DNA from: Arthrinium phaeospermum
Lineage: Eukaryota; Ascomycota; Sordariomycetes; Amphisphaeriales; Apiosporaceae
Length of the DNA: 64,000 nucleotides
NCBI GenBank assembly: GCA_006503535.1
Contig: QYRS01000007.1
Location: forward strand, 2,914,001-2,978,000
Reading direction: 5' to 3'
Of the stretch, positions 41,324-53,863 are shown piece by piece; the stretch's first letter is position 1, and each line of letters opens with the position of its first letter. The notes under the pieces were generated by a model. It was not told the origin of the DNA and searched no databases. It saw only the letters and a list, made by a program, of their open reading frames with translations. The position numbers were made by a program, and so were the translations under genes.

Positions 41324-42517
41324 CTAATTGCTTACAGTCTTCATGCCAGACGCCCCGAACTTGGTGCCCCAGTTGCGCACCTTCTTGTCCATGTCGCCGC
41401 GGACAAAAGCCATGGCGATAACTAGCAGACTGGCGAGTACCCAGTCCAGGCAGCCCCTGAGGACGCCTCCCCGGACGCTGCCACCTAGCATACTTCGCTT
41501 CACGAGGCCGGTTTGGAAGTCAGTAGTGATTAGTTCTTGCCCGTTCTCTAGTTCCTTAATGCTTCGCGACGCAATGACCTCGGGGGCGAGCGGAGTATCC
41601 CCGGCTTCGAGCAGCTTGGTCAAGTCGGATTTGATCCGATTCTCGGCCTCGAAGCCGTCAGTCAGTATCCCCGCCGGGAATATGGTGTGGAGCCGAATCT
41701 TGGGCTCCCGAGGGTTGGCGGCGGCGTACAGGTTCACTTCTTGGGAGAGAGTGTCGGAAAGGGATCGCAAGGCGGCCTTGGAGGGGCTGTAGGGAGAATA
41801 GCCAGTGAAGCTGTAGAAAGCCAGGAATGACGCCGTGAAGATCAGATGGCGCGCGGCTGGTGGACTGGCACCTGTTTTCTCCATCGACGTGGTAGATACT
41901 GGGGTCGGGCGATCATGGTCTCTCTGGAGCCATTGCCGCAGGGTCGCATGCGCCATGTAGAGGGCCGTGAAGTAGTTGTGGTTCATTTGTTTCGAGAACT
42001 CGGACACGGGAGTGTCGACAAACAGTGTGGGGTGCGAGCTACCAGCGCAGCACCAGACCTGCATCCGCCGTATATTTGATTAGCCTAAGGATGGCATTCA
42101 AGGCGGCAAGTCAGCATGACCCACAATGTCTGGTGCATTTCCTCCATTCCATGTTGCAACTTCTTCCAACACGCGGACGGCTTCGGACGGGGACGTGAGG
42201 TCGGCGCTGATCTGGTGGAATCGCTGCATCTCAGAGCTTGCAGCACCATTCTAGGCCATCGTCAGTGAGCCGTGTTGGCACCAGGCACAACTCATCTCAC
42301 CTTGACATATGCCAGCGACTCGAGAAGCTTGGTTTGGTCGCGTGCCACGATGACCACATTGGCGCCCTTCTCGGCCAGTTGACGTGCTACCGCAAGGCCC
42401 ATGCCGCGTGAACCGCCGGTGATGACGGCCGTCTGCTCATGTCAGCACTCCATCAACGCATCAGCGTTAGAATCGTCTTACCCTGCCTCGGACCTCAAAG
42501 GCGGATGGTGACTGCAT
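41324..42517 (-). CDS. 3-ketodihydrosphingosine reductase-like SDR (Tsc10/Fum13 type)
   Basis: Four exons (42517-42482, 42432-42301, 42250-42125, 42058-41324) sum to 343 codons (342 aa); introns 49-66 bp. Residues 13-30 give [23 protein letters not shown] with the TGxxxGxG nucleotide-binding motif and [25 protein letters not shown] is the KDSR-specific version of the NNAG region; [14 protein letters not shown] supplies the YxxxK catalytic pair. A C-terminal hydrophobic segment ([16 protein letters not shown]) anchors it, as in KDSRs of the ER membrane. The reaction is NADPH-dependent reduction of 3-ketosphinganine to sphinganine. It may be the housekeeping enzyme of sphingolipid synthesis, or the ketoreductase of the decayed PKS/oxoamine-synthase cluster that begins 3 kb to the right. 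The gene itself is intact. Confidence 0.82.
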
Positions 42518-42952
42518 GTTTGTGGGTGAATGTTCGTATGGACGGGTAAGGGGGCGCAAAAAGAGTCGTTCCTTGACGAATGCGATGGTTGGGAGACAGA
42601 AGAGAGAGAAGGAAAGAATTGTAAGAAAATGCCAAGCGAAAAGATTTGGACTGGGTAGAGGGGAGGCGCGGGTGGGTTGTGCTGCCGATCTGACCCAATG
42701 CAGTGACACGGCAAGTGTGACTGCATAATTAGATGGTTCGGGCACACGAAGCAGGCTGCGGCCGGCCCACACCCCCGACAATCCACACACCCGATATAGC
42801 AACCTTCCCTGGAGATGCAGGAACCCCGTTATCATGATACCATATGGGATACAGATGCACATACCCATAACACGTATGCGCCGCCTGCCATCCGCCCATC
42901 TAATGTCCCGGATGCTGACACTTTGAGGTGCTTTCTTGCCAAATTCTCTGCC

Positions 42953-44161
42953 ATGGATGAAGACACCAACACCGTCGTAGGGGCCATCATGGCCGCACTG
43001 TCGATCGTGTTCGTAGGGGCTCGCTTCTATATGCGACACACCAAGAAGGCCGGCCTCAAGTGGGACGACTGGATGATTCTCGCGTCGCTGCTGCTTATGA
43101 TTGCGACGGATATCGTGGCGATATGCGGTTCGTACCACTCCCAGGCTCTGGCAGTGGCCCATGGAACAGTTCTGACATACGTTTGATCTACTTGCTTAGC
43201 CATTACGGCTAATCCAGACGGGCCTGAGCATGCCACTGTCCCGACCGATACGGAAGACTATTCGCCGGCCGACGTCTTGTACACGAAGCTCGACTACGCC
43301 TCCACCGTCATGTACTTCTCCATTGCCGCAACAACCAAGTTGTCCATCCTGCTTCTGTACAATCGCATCTTCTCAGTCAATGTCCTGTTCCGCCGGCTGG
43401 TTAGGCTACTCCTGGCCGTAGTCATAGGTTTCTGGATCGGCTGCACGGTTGCCAATCTCACCAACTGCATCCCGATGGAGTACGTTTGGATCAACAGCCT
43501 CTCGGATCCCCGCTACTGCTTCAACTACAACGTATACTGGTTTGCAAGCGGCATTTGTGAGGCCTTCATCGATGTGCTGATTATCCTGCTCCCCGTCAGG
43601 ATGATTCTCGGCTTGCAACTGAGCACCGAGAAGAAGGTAGCCATCGCGTTTGTTTTTATGCTGGGTGGCTTGTAAGTACTGAACTCCACGACTATCTATC
43701 ATTCTGCCAAGCAATAGCGGGACTGAAGCTGCAACAGCGTCATATTGTCTGGTTTGCTCAAGGCCATCTTTGGTTACATTCCAGGGAGTAGACAACCATC
43801 TTTCTTTCGAACCCAGCTTTGGACCACGGTACATTGCGGTACCGGCATCGTCTGCGCGTGCCTACCGGTCTGTTTGCCGCTGCTCACGCAACTCCGAAGG
43901 CTTAGCGGGTTCCCCGGTTCGTCTTTGTTTCGGAAGTACTGGTACCGCGTCAGCAACAGGTCGTCAGTCGAACAGAACGGAGGCAACCCTCGCGGAGATG
44001 CAAGCGGTGGGGGGCCGTTTCCGTTTCAACCATTGCCGGCAGTTCCGGCCGTCGGAGGACTGTCGCCACAAGACCACGAACTTACAGTACGCCCGGGATC
44101 ACACAATCAATTGCTCAGTGTCGGATCCAATGGGTCCAGGTCTTCTGGGAGTCTTGTGTAA
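42953..44161 (+). CDS. Pth11-like rhodopsin-domain integral membrane protein
   Basis: Exons 42953-43127, 43200-43671 and 43738-44161 give 357 codons (356 aa). Seven hydrophobic segments: VGAIMAALSIVFVGARFYMR, WDDWMILASLLLMIATDIVAIC, YFSIAATTKLSILLLYNRIF, LLLAVVIGFWIGCTVANLTNCIP, the conserved YVWINSL...CFNYNVYWFASGICEAFIDVLIILLPVRMI, and KVAIAFVFMLGGFVILSGLLKAIFGYIPGSR. This is the fungal rhodopsin domain of the Pth11-like group (PF20684-type), whose members act as plasma-membrane receptors for surface or nutrient cues in some plant pathogens. The C-terminal tail is Ser/Gly-rich and cytosolic. No CFEM domain precedes it. A decayed relative lies at 53864-54330 and another rhodopsin-domain gene at 61528-62824. 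Confidence 0.82.
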
Positions 44162-45598
44162 TACACGTAGTTGATATAACTAAGCCTTCGCCACTAGAGT
44201 GGTTCACATTTATGGGAGCCTTGATGTTGGTTGAGTCTCCGTGTCACATGAATAATTTCTCATACAACCATAACCAGCAGAGGCCATAATCTGCGTATGT
44301 AACGGACTATTCCATTATCCTACCAGACGGCATACTCGTGGCAGAGCTTCGCCCGTTGGCGAAGTGGCTCGTATGTCGCCTTAGTCACGACCTCAAGCAG
44401 CCTGGGTAAGTGCAGTGGCAGTACCTCGACCCACCTTGGTCGCCTGTTTGGGGGCCAGCTTGCGTGCTAGACTCTCGAATGCTACATCCGATGGGTAATG
44501 TTCTGTGACAAGCTGGGCTCTGCTGCAGATCTCTTCAAGACACCTCATCTCCAGGGTCCGCAACCGCTCTGAAAGAGAACCTAGCCGCTTCCATGGTTGT
44601 TCGATATGCACGCATGCATATGAGCGGCCAGTCAAGGACAGCTGCTGATTCAACCTGTCACCTATGAGATCTCACTTCCCAACTTGTACCATGCGGCCAA
44701 ACTCGGCTACGCCCTACATGGAGCGCAGAAACTCCACGGCAAAGAGTGCAAGCCCATATCGACGCCATTCCACCATGCAATCGTCAGCCAATGCGACCTC
44801 ACACGAGTGCGAGATCTTATTACTTGGGATACAGAACCTTTCCGGGAAAAAAGCACTTTCTCACCGCCCACAGTGGTGTAGACATCCGCGGCGAGCATCT
44901 GTACCACCTGCATCGCTGCCAACGTATGCCCTGTGTATGGGGACTGGCTGCGACACGTGGAAGTAGTAGCTAAACTGCATCGCCTTCACTGCAAACGGAG
45001 GCGGGAGAAAGGTGCACGCAGCTGCCCTTGGGTGAGATCATGAAGGGGAAATGCGGGTGGCAATTGTTGGCTTCTGCGGGCTGGGGACTCTGTCGCCGAC
45101 TTGATACTTTGACGGCTACACTGTGCTGTCAACAACGGCCTCCAATTCGAGTTGGTCTCCTAATTCCCGAGGCCGTGGAAGAAAGGTAGTCCAGTTCAGG
45201 GGCTGGCGGCACTGGACAAAAGGGGCGTCACGTGATAGCACACGGACCACCACACGTGATGACGGTCCTTCGCCATCTGTAGATAGGGGTAGTAGCAGAG
45301 ATGTTCAAGCAGTTATTCTAAACCACAAGAAGGTATGGTCGTCCCCGCAAGTTAAACTAGGTCTATTCTTACTCGAATCTCCTGGTCCTTCAAGGTATCA
45401 GCTGTCTTGCTGGACTTCTGCAGGGTCGGCGGCCAGTAGCACAGCAGGAAGTCGTCGGCCAAATGACTCGGCAACGAGCAAGCTCTCTGGAGCTACGAAT
45501 AAGCAGAGGGTTGCAGGCAATGCAGCAAAGGGCGGAAAGAGCGGTGATGGTGTTCGAGCCATTAGAAACATGTGATATGGACCTGTATTTTCCCAGCT
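44162..45598. other. Intergenic region, no supported gene
   Basis: Only short frames. One at about 44655-44880 contains TPFHHAIVSQCDLTRVRDLI, reminiscent of an ankyrin repeat, but it is too short to call a gene. Confidence 0.4.
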
Positions 45599-48500
45599 CT
45601 AGTCAGAACTCCAAGCTCGGACGCTGGTGTCGAACTTGAAGACCTCCTTCCACCCAGCCCGAAGCTCGATGGCCACCAACGAGTCCATGCCCAGGTCGAC
45701 CAGCGGCCACGTGGTGTTCAGCTCCTCGTGGGGTTTGAGCGAAGCGGTAGAGGATTTGGTCGACCAGCCAGCAGAACCTGTCCTCCGGGAACTTGCCTCG
45801 GTTGTGGAGTTCCCACCAGGAAGCGACAGACATGATGCTCGGCCCGGATGAGCATCTTGATTTTGCCCTCCCATCCGGGGACCTGGCCGCAGCTCCTCGC
45901 GGCGGCGGCGAGCCTTGGTGGACGAGATGGCGAGTGAGAGGTCCCATCCATGATGGCTGGTCTCTAGGATGTCTTGGGAGGGAGGATTGACGTGAAACCG
46001 TCACCCAAAGCACGCCGCCCCCATCCAGCTTACCCAGAAGGCGCCGCAGCTGCAGGGGCTGTGGCGCATCAAGCACGCATCTACCCACCGGCCCGTGGAC
46101 AGCCGCGGACAGCTCTGATACCCATCGCTGGGGGCTGATGTACGGCTCCTCGGATCGGCCCTCCCCTGCACCGCACCACCACCGGTGTTGGAGCCCGTAT
46201 ATCATGTTGACACATTTGGAGGTGGGACAGAGCTCGCGCAACAACAGGCGGCCGTTCGGCGAGAGAAGCCTCCGGACGTTGGCCAGGCTCTCTGACACAG
46301 CGCCCGCGGCCCGAGAGAGGAGTTGCTGGTCACGCTGGCCGAGACCAGGGAGGTCATGTCCTGGTGGCATCGGGAAACGCTAATCTCGTCGATGCTGGTG
46401 GGCAACCAGTTCTTCACCTTGCGGGCGTAGCCATTTACAGCAGCCACACTCAGGACTTGCAGAGCCATCGATGACGGTCGGGGGAACGTGCTAGTTGCCC
46501 TCGTCCGGGACCCCCCATTCGCGATCCGGCCTGCCGCTTTGAGGCCATGATGCCCCGGATCCTCTGGAACCACGGACCGAGGTCCAGACCCGCACGACAC
46601 AATATCCCGTACCACGCTGCCGGCCCGATCCTCCTCGGCAGGGAGCTCAGTTCCGACTTGGTGGCCTGTCCAAGCCGGGGGGAAGGGTCGAGGGCCATGA
46701 CTCCCCCAGTGCAGTGGTTTTTCCAGGTGTGGTCGTTGTGCGACGCGACCGTGAACTCCCACCAGTTCCTGCTGAGTGTGTTGGTCAAGCGGCGCGGGCG
46801 GAAGGAGGTGACCATCTCGGTTGGCTTGTCCTTCGACAGGACCAGTGCCACAGTGACAAGGATGTTGCGGATCTTGAACCCGTCGGGGCTTTCGCCACAG
46901 AGCCGCCGGACTGCCTCGCCCGCAAGTTCAATGTATCCGGCAAAGGGAAACACGATGTCTTGCCCTACTTTGTGGTCGCGGATCTAGGGTACGTTGTCGA
47001 GGTAGAGCAAGTTCCGCCAGACGGGCTCGAGATCCGTACTCTCGGCCGCCTTGTTGCCCAGGAGGTCGTGGTGCGGATGCTGCCGGAGGCGCCACTCGCG
47101 GGAAAGCCGCGATTCGGCCCAGTAGCTCGTGTCGTGGTTCCAAAGATACGTCGGAAGGCCGCAAAGGCACTGGCCCTGGAGGAGCACTGCTTTGAGGTCG
47201 ATGGGGGCATGCAGGCAGTAGAGCTTCCCCAGGGCGGAGATGAGGGATTCCATCGAGTTCTTATTCCGAGTCAACGCCGGGATGTACGGGGCCGAGAGAC
47301 TCGGCCGTCAGCACCTGCCGTAGGGGCCCGGCCAGTGCACCATGAGGTCCGATTTCAGGAACAGAGTATCCTCTCTACCAACCAGTTCGTGGTTTACGAT
47401 GCTGGCTACCGCTTGCCGGAACCGGACGGGGGCCTCCAGGTTTTCCCGCCAGTAGTCGGAATCCAGTCGTCGTCCCCCGGTCACGCTGGAGAAGAAGGCG
47501 ACCTTGTCCTGGGGAGCCTTGCCGCCAACAGACGATCCGATCAAATCCGAATACTGATCGCCAATCTTGGGCATGTGGGAATGGTAGGCCTTCCAGGACG
47601 GCCGGCTTTGCAATTTGAATGCCGGCCCCCACTCGCTGGACCGCGCCTGCGTCTCCCGAGATTGTGACGCTCTCTGGCGAGTTGTCACAGGCGATCGTGA
47701 CTTGTGGCTCTTGGGCAACCCACTTGCTGGTTTCCTCCCAGCGCATGCCAATGGCCGCCATGGCCCCTGCTTCTTCTTCAGCTTGGTGACGGCCCCGCGA
47801 TGATGCGCGGCGATGATGGCCTCGCGTGCCGCCAACGCACCGGCTGCATAAGTAGCGGCGATCTCCCCACTGGAATGGCCGACTACCGCGACGGGGACGA
47901 CGCCGAGGGCGATTTGGATCGCCGTGAATTTCGGCTAAGACAGCCTGGCCGTGCCAACGCGGCTCTTCTTACCTGGCCTCCGAAGCTCTTCTGCAATGGA
48001 ATACACCGGAGCGGAGACTTCTTCAGAGGCGACATGTGAGGGGAATTGCAGCTGGACCGCTTCAAGCTGCGCGTCCAGGTACTCGATGCTCGCCTTGAAG
48101 CACGACTGCGAAGCCAGGAGCTCATTCCACATCCCCGGCCATTGCGCGCCCTGGCCCGTAAAGACCATGACGCGGCGGTGCTGCTTGCAGGTGGAACGCC
48201 GCTCCAGAGTGTAGACGAGGTCCGCCGTCTTGTTCGGGCGGTTCTCCACCCATGCTCTATAGTTGACCGCCGCTGCCCCGGCAGACTTAGCCGTGTTGCC
48301 CGAAAACAGCAGCAGCTGCGGCCTCGACGTCGGCGGCGCGGGCCGGCGCGCGGCCGCATAAGCAGGTGAGAGAAAGCTATGGGCCGAGTCCAGCACCACG
48401 TGGGCGTTCGCCCCGCGGAACTTGATGTTGGGCGGGATGGTGCGGTTTTCGAGGGCCAGTACGCTTTTGATGACGGTTACCAAGCCGGACGCCCCTTCGG

Positions 48501-49680
48501 CGTGGCCTAGGTTAGGCTTGACGGATCCCATGTACATGGTTTGCTGGGGATCCCCAAAGACACAAGCCACGGCGGCGGCCTCGATGGGCTATATTTGGGG
48601 ATGCCACAGTTAGCCCTTGTTCTGGCCATAGGATATCCTTTAGCCCCACGAGCTGGTAGGTGCGCCGGATCAGGGCCTCTTGGGCCTCGCTTCTGGGAAC
48701 CGAGACGCCCGGGGTCTTGCCGTCCGAGTTGTGGCAGGCGGCCCGGATGACAGCCCGCACCGGATTGCCATCTTGGAGGGCGTCGGCCAGTGGCTTGATG
48801 AAAACGGCCGGAACCCCTTCGCCGCGAGCGTACCCGTCGGCATCGACCGAGAGGGTCTTACACGAGCCGTCCTTGGACAGCACGCCCTGCTCCGTCATGG
48901 CTGTCGTCATGGTCGGGCTGAGCATCAGGTTCACGCTCCCGACCAGGGCGGCTTCACAAGCGCCCATCGAGACACCCATACAGGCCTCGCTCAGGTATGT
49001 CAACGACGAGGAGCAGGCCGTGCGTACGGTGACACAGATGAGAACAAGTCGGTTAGCTGAGTTGGATCGCCGAGCCCTCGCAGGCAAGATGGAAACGCCC
49101 AACCTCGGTCCCTCCAAGTCCATCTCGTAGGATATCCGGTCGGAGAGCATGAAGTCGCCCTGGCCTGTGACGGGGAACATACCCCAGTGGTGGGTCCCCT
49201 TGGCTTTCAGGTCTAGCCAGTCCTCACCAAAGGACCGACGTAGCAGCCGATAGCGTGGCCGCGCCACTAGGTGATGGCGTCCTCGAAGGCCTCGCGCGCA
49301 ATCTCGAACATGAGCCTTTGCTGCGGGTCGACCCGCTTGACTTCGGTGCGCGACATGGAGAAGAAGGCCGCATCGAGGGCGCCGAAGTCCACAGACTCCT
49401 CCAAGAAGTAGCCGTACTGCGTCGCCACCGTCATGGGCTTGGCCCGGTCCAAGTAGAAGGAAGAGGAGCGATATCGCGATTCGGGGATTGGGGTTCGCGC
49501 GTCGCCCTTGGCCACAAGGAAATCCCACAGCTCCTTTGGTGTCGCCAGACCGCCCCGCAGACGCAGGGCCATGCCGCAGATGGCAATGGGACTGCCGCCG
49601 CGGAGTCTCGCAACCCGTTTCCTGACTGAGTGTCGCGCTGGGGCAGGGTTTGCCGTGCAGTGGCATACTCATTGGACATG
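45599..49680 (-). pseudogene. Highly reducing polyketide synthase 1, decayed
   Basis: Minus-strand pieces in PKS order. Ketosynthase (49.65-48.4 kb) with PIAICGMALRLRGG, the active-site RTACSSSLTYL, and GSVKPNLGHAEGASG. Acyltransferase (48.3-47.3 kb) with VMVFTGQGAQWPGM and [15 protein letters not shown]. Dehydratase remnant (47.25-46.5 kb; HNDHTWKNH, MFPFAGYIELAGEAV). Methyltransferase remnant (46.45-46.0 kb; RRLLSPNGRLLLREL). Carrier protein (45.8-45.6 kb; LVDLGMDSLVAIELRAGWKEV). The reading frame changes many times (for example near 49.6, 49.26, 48.58, 47.95, 47.3, 46.95 and 46.4 kb) and stops interrupt it. The total span of about 4.1 kb is little more than half a full reducing PKS: enoylreductase and ketoreductase domains are gone. 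It is not rich in A/T, so RIP is not the obvious cause of decay. Non-functional. Confidence 0.85.
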
Positions 49681-50159
49681 GTCTTTGGTGGATGCTGAAG
49701 CGATATTGTTATTGGCCGTCACTTTCAACACTTATGAATCTAGACTCTAGTAATCTCAGGGTTACATTTGACTTGAAACGAAAATGCCTGAATCAATATG
49801 CAGGTTGCAATGAGGGGGAAATGACCACAGCCACGAGACAAGACACAGCGTTATAAGGATATTGTTTACGGATGATGTGGTACTGCGTTGTATGCGCGTG
49901 AAATTGGCAACTGGGGTGAACAGAAGCAGGCGAAACTGATCATGGAAAGGAGCAGAGACATTTATTTGAAATATAGTATCAAAGAAGTGATCCACCTGAG
50001 CCCGAGAAGCGAAACTGCCAGAGGGCGAAGCGCAGGACGTCGAGGAGTAGTCTCGGCCCAGTCATCGTTAAGGCCTTCCTCGTTGAGGTGGGGTTGAGGC
50101 TCTACCGCGACGGGAACGCCTAGAAACTCACACAGCGGCTTCTAGCGCCTAGGCGGTAC
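49681..50159. other. Spacer between PKS 1 and the P450 relic
   Basis: No gene seen; would have held the PKS promoter. Confidence 0.4.
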
Positions 50160-51340
50160 TCGAGGAGCTTGCCGGGCTTGGCTAGCTTCTTGAACATGGC
50201 GACATGCTCTTTTCTTTTTCTTTTTTTTTCTTTTTGTTTGGTGACATCTCACCCTGCTACCAGATGTAAGCATCTGCTCCGCAACCTCGTCCTCGCTGAA
50301 GGACTCGGTTTCGAGCAGCCAAGACAGGATGTCGACCTGGGCTCCGGCCGATGTTGCGAGCAGCTCCTTCTCCTGGGCGAGCTGCTAGCAGACTCGTCTC
50401 ATGGACCGCATACCGTCGTTGAAGACCTTGTTATTTGTCCAGGGCAACGACTGAAGGAGAACCAGGCCGAGAGGACAAAGTAGAGCAGCAAGTGCGGTCC
50501 GGTGACATCCCGGTAGCCGCGGGCCAACAGCTGAGCTTTGTCCCACATCATGGGTATAGATCCTTGATATGCCGGTAGGAGAAGGCTCGCAGTCTTGCGG
50601 AGCCACCGGTGGCGCTCGCCCTCGACGACGATCAAGCCATCGCCAAGAAGATTCTCATGAAGCTGGATATGTTGGGAGGCTTGATAAAGTCGACTTCCAC
50701 ACAAGTAGTTCGGCGACGATGGGCGGTGACGACGAGCACCCGGTCCTGCACGCCTTCCCGCAGCAGCAAGAGGCCGTTGTTCGGCGGACTCCGAACCATG
50801 TTCAGGAGCAGCTGGCCCTGATGCTCTTGACGCACCAGCTGGCTGTGGATCAAATGTAACAAGAACCACTTCGCGCTGCGTCAGCCATGACTTGCCAAAA
50901 TGAGAGATGGCCAGCCACCGCTCCATACCCGGCTGTGGTAGGTCTTTGAGTGGGCTGATAAACCGTGGATGAACCACGAACGACCATGAACTGCAATAAA
51001 CAGACGCGCTGCGTCAGCCATGACTTGCCAAAATGAGAGATGGCAGCCACCGCTCCATACCCGGCTGTGGTAGGTCTTTGAGTGGGCTGATAAACCGTGG
51101 ATGAACCACGAACGACCATGAACTGCAATAACAGAGAACACCGAATACGATTGCAGACGTTTCGGGGAAGGTACGGATCACAACATCGGTAAGAAGGATG
51201 ATGATACTAGGCGAGAACTTGAAAACCACAAATGTGCCGACTAAGGCTGCCGTTGCCACCACCCGAGCAGTCGAAAATGTCGAACGAGATGCTGAATGGC
51301 GTCTTGTGCCTGTGACCCGATGATTAGGAGGGGACGGACG
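50160..51340 (-). pseudogene. Cytochrome P450, truncated, with an internal tandem duplication
   Basis: Reading minus from about 51.3 kb: a hydrophobic anchor (TFPETSAIVFGVLCYC), then the post-anchor VVHPRFISPLKDLPQPG, typical of fungal P450 N-termini. After the duplicated block come HLLGDGLIVVEGERHRWLRKTASLLLPAYQ (helix C region, WxxxRK), VFNDGMRSMR and QVDILSWLLETESFSEDEVAEQM, which leads into the I helix. There the similarity ends: the oxygen-binding (A/G)GxET, ExxR and heme-Cys regions are absent. Stops and frame changes occur inside. The gene lies between the oxoamine-synthase and PKS 1 relics on the same strand, so it belonged to the same cluster. Substrate unknown. Confidence 0.75.
50870..51132. 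repeat. Direct tandem duplication, about 130 bp, within the P450 relic
   Basis: The block starting CGCTGCGTCAGCCATGACTT and ending GACCATGAACTGCAATA occurs at about 50874-50999 and again at about 51005-51130, nearly identical (one GGCC/GG difference early in the unit and an extra AA at the junction). Near identity shows that the duplication is young compared with the decay of the gene. Confidence 0.85.
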
Positions 51341-51369
51341 AGAGCTGCACGGTTTCTGTATCTTAGTAG

Positions 51370-52090
51370 CGCCCGCCTTCATTAAGTTGTACCCGGCCCG
51401 GACGGCAGCAACCGTGGGATAGAAGGGAGCCGTCGTGTAAATGACGGAGCGCGCAAAGTTCATGATGGTGGTCCTGACAGTATTGCTGACGAGAATGACA
51501 GCTGCGGTGGCGTGGCCAGCAAGTGGCAAGTGCAACCCCGAGTTCTCCTATGCTCACCTCCGCTAGAGGCCAGCGCCTTGCCGCAGGTGTGAAGTCGAAT
51601 GGCAATGTCCTTTTCCAGCCCGAGCTGCTGCACAAAGCCTGTTGCATGGGCCTCGTCCACAATCAAGACGAGGTTGCCCTTGATGCGGACCATATCGAGC
51701 AGCTCTAACAAGGGGCGATGTTCCCGGTCAGGCTGTACATCGATCGCCACCAAGAGCAGCCCATTGCTGACTATGGCCTGCGCATCGACCGAGACCAGCG
51801 CCTCAGGAAAACCCTTGATGTTGTTGTGGCGAAGGGGGTGCTGCTCGTGGCCCGGCTGCTGGCATGCCGTCATGCACGGGCGATCTCATCGAAGACAATG
51901 GCGTCGCCGGCCGGGGGATAGCCCCGTTGGCCTTGTAGCCGGAGTCGGCCAGCACGAGTGTCGGCCCCATGGAACTCGGTGACCTTATGCTCACCTTCTT
52001 CTAGATAGTTATCGTTCATGATCGATTTGAATCGGAGGGCCTCGAGTCCGTGTAGCAGTGCCGTTCGAATAGGTCCCCGGGTTCTGGCGA
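51370..52090 (-). pseudogene. Alpha-oxoamine synthase (serine-palmitoyltransferase/BioF-like), decayed
   Basis: Pieces on minus, in order: EFHGADTRAG, TLVLADSGYKANGAI, IVFDE plus VHDGMPAAGPRA, LVLIVDEAHATGFVQQLGLEKDI, IRLHTCGKALASSGG with the PLP-binding lysine of the HTxGKA motif, and NTVRTTIMNFARSVIYTTAPFYPTVAAVRAGYNLM. This is the fold-type I PLP domain of alpha-oxoamine synthases, which condense an amino acid with an acyl thioester, as in serine palmitoyltransferase or the FUM8-type enzymes of sphinganine-analogue toxins. The frame changes at least three times (near 51.9, 51.86 and 51.54 kb) and stops intervene. N-terminal and C-terminal parts are missing or unrecognisable. Non-functional. 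Confidence 0.75.
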
Positions 52091-53863
52091 CAGGAGGGCA
52101 TCGGGGCGGGAAACAACATATTGATCCGACTTCCGCGTGTCAAAAATTCATGGCTTCCTCAAAGTTGCACAGGATCGGCGCATCTTTGAGATGTGGCACC
52201 TGCAACCTTTGCATTCATGTCACCACGAGCTCCATCGTGGATGTTCTTATCTCAATCCGACACAGATATGATCAAAGTGACTGTATTAGCTAGATGACAA
52301 AAGCCAGAGCCACCAAGCAGCGGTTGTATGTAGAGGGCACTGGAAGAGTGTGTAATGCACGTCGATTTAATCTTGGGTACCGTTTGCGGGGAACGAGCCA
52401 GAGCTCTCGGCAGTGAAGCGCCGGGAGTGGTCCGTTAGCAAATGACCATGTCAGCATACTTGTTACACTGCTTGACCAAAAGATTGAGTCCGTGAGTTAT
52501 TGTACAACGGTGTTTGTCCAGGAGACTTCTGCTCTGTCAAGACTGACCAAGGCGTCGGCATTTGTTGAAGTACTTTCTCCCAATGCCAAGAAATGTGATA
52601 TCCAGCTAAACTCGGACCCCCGGCCAATCGCTTTCAAAGTATTTATAAACCCGGTGAGCCGCGCTTGGGATTGACGTAGCGACAAATGTCATTTTAAAAA
52701 GCCAGAAGGATGAGGCGCCACATTAACAGCATGTCCCAGCTCGCCAGGGGCTTCTTGGCAATGGTGTCGAGACATCCGTCTTCCTGGGGTTCCGCTCCGA
52801 AAGACCAAGAACGCACTAGACCACCAGACAAAGCCAGAATGGCCTGACCCTCGCCGGTTTGCCCCTAAAAGACAGCTTTACCGCTGACAGCCACTCACTA
52901 AACTGTAGGTCTCGCTAAATTTCCCGTCCGGGCCCTAGACAGCACACTGGGACTGGACGCCCACTGCCCCAACGTGTTCACTGTGACCTAGGTGCTTGGA
53001 ACAGAAGCGCATTCGAGTGCTCGCCAGCAAACGCAGAGCAGGGCTTGCGACTCGCCGCATTCTTGCAGCGGCATAAGGGCGCGACTTATTCCTGCTCACC
53101 ATCATTGCTACACCGCTGTTCATGGGATATTCTCGTCTCACTCGTTCGTGAGAGTTGGTGGTATTGCAAGAGGAAGACGTGACGGTACAATTTCGACCCG
53201 GGAGTACCTGTTGAGTCTCATAGGCCCAGGAACGAGACCACAGACCTGCAAAATGCATTCAACACAGGTATTGAGCATGACTGGAAATATCAAAGGCACT
53301 GTAGTGATCCCAATGATTTGACCTGTCTAGGGTTTCGACGTCTTCGGGGGCAGCATAGGAGTTTTGGCAGTCGAGGGAAACTCCAACAGCGAGACCCCTG
53401 CTAGGGTCAGTATTGAGATCCCAAACCACTGTCTGACTGTCCTGTCCTGTGGGAACCCCGCAGCAAGAGCTTCAGTCCCTGGAGCAGGAGCTCTCCATTA
53501 GCCAGTCAGACTTGCGGCAATCAATCTCCCACTAGCCATGACGTCGCAACTTCTGGACAGGAGATCCCCTGACATTGACTGCAGAGATCGCACTGTACCA
53601 CTTAGACCCAAAGACATCCACAATTAGCAGGCCCCCCAAACGTCCGGCCCTATCGAAATTACTATCTGGAAGCTGCTTGTTCACTTCCCGGTGTGCCACT
53701 AACAGCACGTGGTCTGGTTCGGTGAATGAGACCTGAAAATATGCTGGTCATTCCTACTGTCAATGGCGTCCGCCGCCGGTAGTCGCCCCGGTCGCTGGGG
53801 CCGACTTGTTGCTACTACAGTTCCACGGAACAGAGACGAACCAGGAAAGTCGCGGGTAAGTGT
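52091..53863. other. Gene-free stretch in the decayed cluster
   Basis: About 1.8 kb in which no domain could be recognised on either strand; presumably cluster sequence decayed beyond recognition. Confidence 0.45.

Noticed and set aside
44655..44880. Ankyrin-repeat gene fragment
   Set aside because: Only one repeat-like motif (TPFHHAI...VRDLI) in a short frame; not enough to call.
46714..47667. Plus-strand frame of over 300 codons opposite PKS 1
   Set aside because: Antisense of the dehydratase and acyltransferase remnants; no family features.
52492..52674. Small 60-aa frame in the gene-free part of the cluster
   Set aside because: No homology pattern, splice context or start context; length is expected by chance.
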